A program made the position numbers and the translations under genes. This document shows, in pieces, positions 47,400 to 57,461 of a stretch of 64,000 bases of DNA; position 1 is the stretch's first letter, and every line of letters begins with the position of its first letter. The stretch is from Capitella teleta (taxonomy: Eukaryota > Annelida > Polychaeta > Capitellidae). The notes under the pieces were generated by a model. It ran no database searches, was not told the DNA's origin, and saw nothing but the letters and a program-made list of their open reading frames with translations. The DNA lies in NCBI GenBank assembly GCA_000328365.1, contig KB292835.1:169980-233979 (forward strand), given 5' to 3'.

Positions 47400-49430
47400 A
47401 ATCAAATTCAATTCAATTGCAAACTGTGTTAAGCTCTCGTTTTTTGGTTCCCAATCGCACCGATTTTTTTGATTTTTTTTTTTTTTGGGGGGGGGGAATT
47501 CGCCATCCTAATATGATGAAATGACGTCACTGCGTCGTGCCTGGTATCTGGTAACTCTGGTTTCAGTTCCAAACTGATTAATAACCCGATGAAACGCACA
47601 TTTTGGAAGCAGAGGAATGTTTTTGTAACATTTGAGCTTTAATTGGTTGTCATTCCATGAAATCAAAGTAAAAAAAAATCAAATTGCAAGTTAAAATGTG
47701 AGGTCAACGGCTGGTTTGAAGATGTTTCGAGCATATTTCACCTCAGTCAACAATCGTTAGACGGAGACTATACAAACGGTCTGTATCCAAATTTAGCGTC
47801 CTTATCCGATTATGCGCATGTTTCACGTTAAGCCTATAACAGACATACATCCTGCTCTTGCTCGTCCTCACCTGCACTTGTCTGGGAACGTCAATCAGTG
47901 CAGGTGGCTGCAAAACAATCTTTGAATACTAATTAACACCGTGCAATAATATACTTCGTATGATCTACATGCATTTCTTATGTGGGTGTAAATGATGTTA
48001 ATCAACCTTGTTACTGTAGAAAAAGTAATAATGAGATGACTCACTTGAACGAATCATTCTTTCTTCTTTCAAAGCTTTGATGTTTCAAATTAAATCTGTC
48101 TCGCTTCTGAGTTCGGACAGTATTTTAATGTTTTCTTCCTTCGCAAATTCGCCCACCTTCTTGAAATCGACCACCAGATCAACTTATCATCCATTGTTAA
48201 TGTCTCAAAGGTCATTTGCCACAAAAATGAATGACGTCACCCGATCTGTTACAGTCCCGAAGGTAAAAGATAAAAGTTCTCGTTTCATATTTTCCAACCT
48301 TGAAGGTCAACGCACAAGAGAACACTGAAATTTTTGGATTGATATCAGAGACAGCTTCCATGGCTTCGTCGCTTCATAATGCTCATTTAGTGAGATCTCG
48401 TGATCTCGTGATCTCATTTAGTGAGATAGCTGCCCCTTTCAACTTGATCTCGTGAGTGATTTCGGGTTAAGGATTTGTGACGTCATATGTATGTCCTTTT
48501 GATCCGTCTTCGATCGATCGTCGACGGCAGACATTTTGTGGACCATATAAATTGGCAAACGTACTCAAGTATTCAGTTTTTAAGAGTTATATGAATCACT
48601 AAATTCAAGTGTCTTGTGAAAGTTAATATCCCTAAATAACTCATAACATCAAGTATTTATCTTCATTTTCCAACCCGAATGTCACGTAGAATGTCACGTA
48701 GGATGTGTACGTGCGAGCAGCATATAAGCCTCTGTGATCACAAAATGAGCTCTGATAAATGTGCGCGATGCTATAAATAAATGCTTAAGAACTATTTCTA
48801 TTTGTGACTCGCACCATTTAAGCAGATCACAACACGGTAAAGCGAAGAAGGAATTCTCATTTAACTTGTTAAATTGCTGGAAATGCGCTTAAAATTCTTG
48901 AATAATAACCGCTTATTTAGCATAAACCCTCAACATTAGACCTGTTTGCATCTGGTACCAGTGGTCCCTTTGATGAACTTTCAGATTGCGCAATTGCATC
49001 TTTTCCCGGCTTAGAGGACAGTCTTCAGTCTGCAGGCTTCATTTTCAGAGAGTGATTTTGTTTTTCATACAATGATGCCACAAATTCAGGATTCAATACA
49101 TGGCGTTTTTCACAATCAATATATTTTTGTGTGACTCTGAACATATTCTCCCAACATATCCTTCACAAGTTATTGTCACCATTTGGAAACAGCGATGTCG
49201 TTCTATTAGATTGAATTGGGTTTGAGGCATTTTCTGCACGTTTTGGTTGAGCTCTGAATACCAATAAGCATACGAATTGAGCACGAATAAGATAATGAAG
49301 CTTTAACCTTTTAATCCGCCATCAAACCAAATATTTTGATTCGTGTTTATTTTGAAACTTGATTCACGGATCTGTGTCTTATAACGTTAAGGAACTCGAA
49401 ATTCTAGGAATACTTTCATGCTGTAGCCAC
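47400..49430. other. intergenic DNA, no gene recognised
   Basis: Contains a T/G homopolymer junction near 47464-47497 and a short repeat in which a CTCATTTAGTGAGAT motif occurs twice around GATCTCGT units (48384-48430). No supported exon. Confidence 0.4.
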
Positions 49431-49434
49431 AATG

Positions 49435-49442
49435 TATAAATA
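49435..49442 (+). promoter_or_regulatory. TATA box ahead of a possible untranslated exon
   Basis: TATAAATA is followed, about 30 bases further, by a stretch ending at the donor CTCAAC|GTGAGT (49553). This mimics the promoter plus untranslated-exon layout of the left-edge gene. A start near 49465 is inferred. Confidence 0.3.
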
Positions 49443-49865
49443 ATGAGGTGACATACCTGGTGACATCTGGTTTTAAATCAATACTTTGCTCAGATGGCAC
49501 TCTATATCAAATATCCCGAATAATATCGCCGATTTGTCTCCTCCTCCTCAACGTGAGTGGTCGCTGCACACAACTCGTGGTCAATCGACCGCGACAGAGG
49601 AGAGCAGCGATGTACAAAGTTTGACCGATCGTCCTCTTGAATCGCGACGATGTCGCCGTGCAAAGCAGCCCCGGGGTGTTTGCCTCAATACCAGCTGCCA
49701 TTCTCTGCTGTTTGCTGATGTTTCCAGCTTTGCAAGTGCAAACACACAAGCATCTGATTGAGAGTCGCTGCTCATCTCTAGATTTCGAACTTGTTCTGTG
49801 ACCCTTTGACCCCACGGAAGGCGGCTGTCCATCGAAGCAGCGAACGCTTGATTTCATCCCCATTA

Positions 49866-50060
49866 ATGGGAAATAGGGAGAGCGTTCCCCATTCATCTCA
49901 ACTTTTTCATTGTTTTGTCCACAAATGGCCTCACTCGCAAAACCGCGCATGCGCAACTCATGCCAATTTGCCCCAAGAGAGGAATGTTTGTTGTTTCAGT
50001 AATAGCGGCTACTACGAGTATTGTGGCGGGAATATTGCACCCAATGACTGCTGGTGTTAG
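49866..50060 (+). CDS. candidate short cysteine-rich frame
   Basis: A 64-codon frame starts MGNRESVPHSSQLFHCFVHK and ends NSGYYEYCGGNIAPNDCWC before a stop, with seven cysteines (C-x13-C-x13-C-C-x9-C-x9-C-x-C). TTTGTTGTTTCAG at 49987-49999 looks like an acceptor, so only the last part (50000-50060, phase 2) may be an exon. A C-terminal Cys-x-Cys is common in small secreted peptides. No leader exon was found upstream except a possible untranslated exon ending at 49552. Confidence 0.3.
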   Translation: MGNRESVPHSSQLFHCFVHKWPHSQNRACATHANLPQERNVCCFSNSGYYEYCGGNIAPNDCWC

Positions 50061-50310
50061 GGTATAAGTGATTATGCAAAGCAGAATTTATCAGTTGTAT
50101 GTAGATTGAGATCAAAAGCCTTAAGAGAAATCAGTGTTGTGACGTCACTTAAATCCCCATTCCATTCGAATTATCAGCGCTCATAATGCATCGCAATGGT
50201 TTCCCCCTGGGCGCAAGTTAGCTACGTAATACTGCTTTGCATTATGTATAACAGGTTAGCCAGGTCCCTTGATGCCTTATAGCGATGCCATTACGAGATA
50301 TTGTCTCGCT

Positions 50311-51592
50311 TAGACCCCGAAGCTAGCTAGCCAGCCAATTGATTTGTGGCTGGCTAGTCGGTCAGCCGTCTTTATCGGGGCTGACTAACTGTATTTTTTT
50401 TTTTTTTTTTTTTTTCGGCTGGCTTGGGTCGGTTGCCTTAATACACGTATATTTGCATTATATACATTAGTACGTGTATGCTCTTGCTAACATATATCCA
50501 GCTGTATGCATAAGATATCACTAAGCTCAGCCAATGGAATACTGCATAATTAATCAATTAAGCAGTATTATTTCACTCTTGACGCCCTTGTTATCATGGC
50601 TCGTGTCTACTACGAAATAATTACTTGCGTTTCGGGAACATTCAATTGTTTAAAATAATCCGGGGTTTTCTCCATTTTTTGTTCTTTCTGATTTTTCCCT
50701 CAATTTACTCAATTTAATTATGGATCATGTGTCCATAAATTACTTCCTGGACTTCACAGTTTATTACGCATAATACAGATTACTAGTTGCGCATACGGAG
50801 AATATACTGATAATAAGTAGTCTCAAATAATGATAAATTTGATGCTTGCTATTGTGGCAGCTGGAGGGCCAACAAACAAACGATGCATGAATGAAAAGTG
50901 AAGAAAAGCCAAAACAAACAAACAAAACCCACACATTTAGCTAATGATCGGCAATTAATACTAAACAAATATAGAAAATAATAATTTATAATTGTAATGT
51001 AATTGTAATAATTGTAATAACACAATAGGAAGCATCAAATTTACATTATTTACATTACCCTGTGAATTTGATCGAAGGACGTCGTTTACCATTGAGAATT
51101 AACAATATATTCCCATATTTAGCACAAATGAATGAAATGATCAAGATATACTTAGAAGGTACGTTCGGGCTGGCTTTGAAATATTTGGAAAGTCACAGCC
51201 TCCCTTTTCCAAAATGGAATAGCTAGAATTATGTTCCTCATTTGCAATTCTTGTGGCAGAGAGGCTTCATCTTAATATCGATGGGTAAAAACTAATTTTT
51301 TTTTTTTTTTTTTTTTTTTTCGAACCTAATATGCATTTCTACTGAAGTCCCGATTCCACCCTTGGTGCTCGTACCAGTTCGGGCAGCATATATTGACAGT
51401 TTACTATGGCAATCTATATAAATCATGATGTTATTTCCTGCCAAATCTCTCGAAAGAAATTCGGCTAACCGATGGATTTTCAGCGGCAACTGAGCCAACT
51501 GTTTCTCGGCGGATCAGTAAAATTTCGGGCGGCGGCGGCTCAGATATTTTTCGGCTGGCTAGTCGGCTTTCACCGGCTGGCTTCGGGGTCTA
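50311..51592. mobile_element. 1,282-bp hAT-like non-autonomous DNA transposon
   Basis: The ends TAGACCCCGAAGC and GCTTCGGGGTCTA are perfect 13-bp inverted repeats, directly flanked by the identical 8-bp sequence GTCTCGCT (50303-50310 and 51593-51600), the target-duplication length of hAT elements. Subterminal GGCTGGCT/AGCCAGCC motifs occur several times near both ends (such as GGCTGGCTAGTCGG on each side), as in hAT ends that bind transposase. The interior is A/T-rich with two long T runs (near 50396 and 51298) and no transposase frame. An unmutated target duplication and ends imply a recent insertion. Confidence 0.85.
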
Positions 51593-51600
51593 GTCTCGCT

Positions 51601-53205
51601 TTAGCTGGGTAAGCAAGTAATTTTGATCCAGTCGATTTTGCGGATTTCGGGATTTGTCTCTGTGAGTCGTGTTATTACTGTGTTACATATGGAAAGTTAT
51701 GATAATCATGAGTCTGTTTATCATCACTGATAATCTCTGCTGACTGTGGATATAGCGTGGGGTGGGGGTCATCCAAAACGACATTGACACATTCACATGA
51801 GAATATACATCCGAAATAATCCAATTGCAACCGAGCGAAATGACTTATTTACAGTGCACACTTGCTGTAATGTCTGTTTACCACCTTCTGCGTTCCATCT
51901 TCAGTCTCTTCAGCGTCTCCGTCATCAACACTTAACACCAACGCATAAAACATCCTAATCGCCATTGGGACCATGACGGAAATGCACCGGCCAATGTGGA
52001 CACAATTAATTTCATTATGATTAAAATTAGATGAACAATAACAAAATAAACCTGGCATTTATGGCCGCTGTCTTGATTGGCAAGGGGAAGCCGACCAACA
52101 GATGGCTTCTTGGTTGAAATAACCCCTGTGATTGACCACGCGGAGGTCGAAATGGACAAGTCTGAAAAACAAAAATTCTGTGATAAAATGGCACCTGGAC
52201 AAAGGAACCGAAAAGAAGCAGAATTTGGATATCAACAGGGAAAAGTGCTAGATATAAATTATTTCGTTTATTTTGACTGATTTAACTCAATGATATGAAA
52301 CACAAAAGGGTTTGGCGGATGGAACTAGAAAAAAAAAACTCACTAAAAGGTTTTGGAAGGAAATTTACGAGAAGATGAAAGTAGACATTGATGTCACACG
52401 CTAAAGCATCACATTTGGATGAATACAGAACAGCGTCCATCTTAATCCGCATAAAATACTACTCCACGCAAACGTAATAACTCGCAGTTTGGAGAACAAA
52501 GCAATAAGCCGCGTGTATAGAAGTCTCGGTGCGTGCGTCTTGTGGAGCTTAAGAAGTAGAAGATCTTTGCCTCAATGGAATTACCATGTCCAACGCCCGA
52601 GGTGCATGCGGGCGATAATACCAACACGATTACAGCCAAGGTAATGGGCGAGGGAGAACGACCAGCGAAGCAAAGGTATAGGACGGTTGATGACGTCATG
52701 TATCGTGCCAACTCAATCATTTTGAACGGCCCTCTATGTCGGCCAACTCGGTGACCTTTCTAAGAATTGCTTACTCTAGAATAACAAGTACGCACACAAG
52801 TACTTGATGTTGTTAGCTTTGCGATTTCCCAATTGCCTGTTAAATGGACCATAAGCACTCGAAGATATTTATAAATAGGATTGACCCATGTTGGGGCATG
52901 GGCTTGTCGGATTACCTGCCCGGCGTGACTTACCTGTAATAATCCCATTCATAATTTCATAACACTCAAATCAAGCCCATTGAGCAATATTATGTGTTTC
53001 AATCTGTTTAGATACTCGATATCGAAGTGGTGTTCGTATTCAACATGATGCGAACACTTCCTCGAGGCTGTTGCGTTAACTTCAAAGAATACGCTATCGT
53101 TAATTAAGTAAATGTACAATTAATTAGCACATGTTTCTTGCTCGCCCGAAGCAAGTCATATTTTTAACGCCATGCAGACACACAAGAACAGTATGCAGAG
53201 AGGAA
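51601..53205. other. intergenic DNA, no gene recognised
   Basis: Only short frames; a minus-strand GTAAGT donor near 52926-52931 has no convincing exon in front of it. Confidence 0.4.
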
Positions 53206-53210
53206 ATGGC

Positions 53211-53326
<116 letters not shown>

Positions 53327-53372
53327 CAAAGTACAACACAGCAAATCTTAACTAGGTATAGAGTAAAATCAT

Positions 53373-53693
53373 ATGAATACGCAACCCAACTCTATTGCCT
53401 ATTGTTGTCAAGGGTGCGTTGCTAAGGGTTCTCGTACCGAGAAATGGTCCGAAAGCGATTCTCTTCATAATGCACAAAGAACTGTAAATCGAGATATTTC
53501 GGAGAAACTAAGCTCTTTGGCAAATGGCAACGGATTCACAACTGGCGACAATGCATGTTTTCAAGATTTTCGGATGAATCATTTGTGTGGATATCACTCA
53601 CAAGTTGACGCATTTAACCACAACACCAAGAATGTTTGTCAAGAGAGTACGGACAAAGATATATGCATCAAAAAGGATTGGCACAATCTCTAA
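53373..53693 (+). CDS. unassigned 106-codon frame
   Basis: Starts MNTQPNSIAYCCQGCVAKGS and ends DICIKKDWHNL; eight cysteines, no leader and no recognised motif. There is no clear acceptor or donor at its ends. It is listed because it lies just upstream of the better supported exon at 53896 and its composition is fairly protein-like, but the length is near chance. Confidence 0.2.
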   Translation: MNTQPNSIAYCCQGCVAKGSRTEKWSESDSLHNAQRTVNRDISEKLSSLANGNGFTTGDNACFQDFRMNHLCGYHSQVDAFNHNTKNVCQESTDKDICIKKDWHNL

Positions 53694-53895
53694 GTATGCT
53701 ATTCATAAGCGGCAACCAACAGTTGCTATAGTATATAGTTTCTGAGAATCTAAAGTCACACGCAGAGGCCTGGATTCAGCAACCTCGCCAGACAAAAAAA
53801 GTCTGAATAATTCGCAAAAGAAGAATTCTAGGTGTATGTATACCTCCTACTCATTGATGAAAGAGAAGAAATATCTATTCTTTAATTCCTTACAG

Positions 53896-54038
53896 CACGC
53901 TGTGTGTTCAAGAGTTCGAGCCGCATTTAGCTCCCTACCAATTAGCAGAGAGGAGAAGCGGAAGCTGCTTCGGGTCTTTGATCAACATCACACCTTGCAA
54001 GCGGAGACCCTCTTTAATTCGGAAGTGCCGGGCGCCTG
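53896..54038 (+). CDS. orphan internal exon, charged helical segment
   Basis: An excellent acceptor (TATTCTTTAATTCCTTACAG) is followed in phase 0 by HAVCSRVRAAFSSLPISREE, KRKLLRVFDQHHTLQAETLF, NSEVPGA and then a good donor, CTG|GTGAGA, giving 143 bases and phase 2 out. If the donor is not used the frame ends at a stop at 54040-54042. The basic amphipathic stretch suggests a helical segment of an intracellular protein. I could not find phase-compatible neighbours with confidence; one possible phase-2 continuation follows TTCCACAACAG at 54791. Confidence 0.45.
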
Positions 54039-55339
54039 GTGAGATACACCTTTAATTAAGGAGCTAAGCAGCGCCTACGTTATCAGGTAAACCGAGTGTG
54101 TGATTGCCAATCAACGGATACCTGTATGCGGCTTGACAGCATCTTTGATCTCACAAGTGATCTGAATTTGTTGAGCAGTTATCGTGACCTATATACAGCA
54201 ATCCTGTAATCATCACCAAAACCCACAGATGACTCAGATGCAGAGCTAGACTATTCCTTTTCATGATAAAAAGAGGCATATAGAAAGAGGGTGTCAACAA
54301 ACACCCTGGCTTCTCAGTCCCTGTTCATCTCACCAGTGCAACCCGAGTCTTCTGCCGCCGGAGGCCGAATGGAGAAGCACAAATATTGATCAAATGCCGG
54401 ATAATATGAGACACCTTTCCACTGATCACCCCGCATAAGGCTGATTAGCACTGACCCCGCGACACACCCCCCCCCCTTCCCGTAGCCCTTTCCGTTCGCA
54501 ATCATATAATAAATTATTATGTATCTGCACAGTGGTACATGTAACGTCAGAATCATTTTGCTTCTTAACTCTCTCGGTATACTGTGAATGGTTTGTCGTG
54601 TTTTAATTCATTGCGTAATCGATAGATGTCGATTACGCAATAATACAGCATCCCCCCCTCCCCCTCATGCCGTATTCCTCCTACTTCCCACTCCTTGTCC
54701 AACAGCGATTTCTTTCATGTTTCGCAACGGACTCCTCTCTCTAATTAAGTCCAATTTGCTTAATTACACTTCCCCCATCCTTCCACAACAGCTCCCTGGG
54801 GGAGGGGGGGGTGGCAGATTGCTGGTCTTCCAGTCGAGGCTCCTTTCTATGACCACAATTCAAACTGAGATCCATCCTGGAGAGAGCAGTCTTTGGTGGA
54901 GCATCCCATCCAACCGCCCAGTCAGCTATGCATCCACGGTGGAAACAGCTGCGCACCAAAGAAGAAAGGTCTGCGGAAGCGTGAAATGCAATCAAGTTCT
55001 CCTCTTACCTGGTCATAACTCTAGAACAGAGGAGCGAGCCCTGTTGATGTTGCGGACGGAGGCGGGGGGTGGGGGTGGGGGGCAACATCTGGCTGCATAG
55101 TGACACACACAACGTGAATAGCCGAATCAATCACTGCCATAATTACGCTTAAATAATAAATGAGCGCTTATGCAACAGCGTTATCTTTACACATGTATGC
55201 GAATTCAAAATTAACGTGGCTTGTTCATCAAGCGGATTGCGTCATCTACCACGAAAGGGAAATACCAGAGGGAGGGGTGGGGTCATGGCTCACTGGAGGT
55301 GTCTTAGGGTTGGGGGAGATTTAACAGCTCGATCATAGG

Positions 55340-55395
55340 GTTTTAGTGCGCTGGGAACGAAGTACCCAGGGGCTCGACCCCCGGTGAGACCGACT
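55340..55395 (+). mobile_element. SINE or tRNA-like remnant
   Basis: TTAGTGCGCTGGGAACG resembles an A box and GGCTCGACCCCCGG a B box about 25 bases later, giving a tRNA-like D-to-T arm spacing. Acceptor stem pairing is poor. Confidence 0.35.
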
Positions 55396-55483
55396 GGCAT
55401 GGCAATCAAACCGCCTCGTATACTTTGTATGCTGATCAATTGAAATCAAATTGGAGGCTCATAGTGTAGATTTGATACAATCA

Positions 55484-55645
55484 GGGTTGTAGCCCAATGG
55501 TAGACCCTATTTGTTGAATCAATACGAATTTTCAGTGCATTACTTGTATGCTTTGTGCCTTGCATTAGTCGCATGATATTGACAGGCACCACAGCAAATA
55601 TTAGGAGGCTGAGGAGGAAGGTGCAGGTGTCGATTCGATCCCTGG
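55484..55645 (+). mobile_element. split SINE-type promoter
   Basis: A near-perfect A box TAGCCCAATGG (55490-55500) is followed only 126 bases later by a B-box-like GGTGTCGATTCGATCC (55626-55641). The spacing is too long for a tRNA, so either a SINE was interrupted or two remnants lie side by side. Confidence 0.35.
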
Positions 55646-57224
55646 GTCTGCTTCTTTTTTAACCTGATAGCATAATGGCGCTGATTAAGACTTAAAGTGC
55701 TGGATGGGAACGTGTCACCTTGCTATAAAAGAGATTGAAATGGAGGAGGGGGGGTGTTTTCCCGTGCCTCCGGGTATGGAAGTGAGCTCCAGTGAATCAC
55801 GGCCGCTGTCAGCGCCAATTATCCTTTGCTTTCGCTGGCGGCATAGCCCCTGTGAAATTGACAAAGTATGTCATTATTAGAAAGATCGAGGGAGCAGTCG
55901 TTGCTGCATGAAGCGCCTGCTTTGTTTATAGCAGGTAATTGCAGGTGACATAAACAGGTATTTATACCTTTGCTTTGTGTGGTATGCACAGTAAAAGTAC
56001 TGTTTGAGTATACGCAGCTAGTATAAATGCACGTATAAGTGCATAAGTATAAATGCAAACGTGTCTAAGGCACTGAATACCGAATATAGCCTATATTGAA
56101 TGCATCGATCGAGGATTAAAATCTCATAAATGGCACATCAAACGGAGTTAATTCCCGCAGGTGTTGAAATCAATTGTATTTTTGAATTGGTTCACGAACG
56201 GCTCGTCTCCCACAGAAGGGGAACGAAGGGAGGGGCATTCCTCCTTTTATAAAGGCGTCAAGGGCACCGAAGCAAGTGATCAACAAACGCCTCAATGACG
56301 CTGATTATCCGCCTGAATAGGCAGACATGGAAGGCGAAAAGGTAGGCATAGGCAAAAAGTGCAAAGAACGAATCACGAACATTCATGCGTTCTTCTGTGA
56401 TGGCTGTGAACGACTAATAATAATGCCTTTACGCTTGGCCTTCTACGCGCCTTTTATATATGTAAGTATATATAGTACAGTACGTGGGATTTTTATTCAG
56501 GAGTGAGTCACAACAAGTTGTATAACCTGATAATCCAATAACGTGATGGATTTACTAGATTGATTTCAACTTGTGGTCAAGCACTTGAGATTTGGTGACT
56601 CAGTGATACACAGGTGAATTGCCCACCTGTGCGCTATATGTGCATCGAATCGTCAGCGACACCTACGGTCTTTGTTTTCCTGGCGTAATACGATTAGGGG
56701 TTCGTGGAGATGATTACAAACTTTCACGTCGTTCAAACATGTCGGAGGATGTGGTTATGTGGTCGGGCAGCATTAAATCACACATGTTGAAGTTTGGCTT
56801 TGATTGATTACTTCAATTGAGGGTGTCTTTTTATTTTGTAGCTTTGTGATCACAGGCAAATAGCACACAGCGGTTTTGTTTTTTTTCCTTCCATTTTCAA
56901 GGGGGTGAGGGGAAGGGGTGCCCGGGGTATGGGGGTTCAAAGGTCACAAGTGATTCCATTATATTGGAGAGCATCCACAGTGGTATGCATTTGATAAAGG
57001 GCCAGCTCTAATGGCTTGGCAAGCGAGGCATTTGGCAGAAAAGTCTATTACTGAGTCAAATGAAGCGAAGAGGGTGCGAATGAGCGGAGACCCGACCTCT
57101 TGGCGAAGGCTTCCTTCCTGGACGATATCCACTGCTGGCCAATGAGCAGAATCGATGCTTTCTTTTGCTTTGCCACATCTGGAGGCGCGCGTCGCTGACA
57201 ACATAATCAGCACCAAGCAGCGCG

Positions 57225-57230
57225 TATAAA
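57225..57230 (+). promoter_or_regulatory. TATA box of the protocadherin gene
   Basis: GCGTATAAAGCAGCG lies 237 bases before the start codon. A start site around 57255 would coincide with CGCACTCC, a fair initiator, leaving a G/C-rich 5' leader of about 200 bases with no intron needed. Confidence 0.5.
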
Positions 57231-57461
57231 GCAGCGAAGAGAGCTGAACGCTCTCGCACTCCGAGCTCTGCCTGCACGCACGACACATCGCGTGGGCATT
57301 GGACGACAGACGCTTGCGTCGACTTTGAATAGTTTCATTGAGTGCTGAAGTATCCACGTGAATGAGCAGCGTTGCATCATGCGCGGATGCACAGCAACGA
57401 GGATTAGCGGTGCTGAACGACGGATTAGTATCTGCTGCCGGTGTGAAGAAGTTTAGCGACC

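Larger units (their letters stand above)
54045..57200. other. intergenic DNA with pol III-type remnants
   Basis: Holds G/C homopolymer tracts (54468-54477, 54795-54811, 55062-55082), which inflate a 170-codon plus frame, and SINE-like remnants at 55340-55645. No other supported exon. Confidence 0.4.

Noticed and set aside
54588-55100. 170-codon plus frame with glycine runs
   Set aside because: Kept open by C and G homopolymers; only the part after TTCCACAACAG at 54791 could be an exon, and three frames compete.
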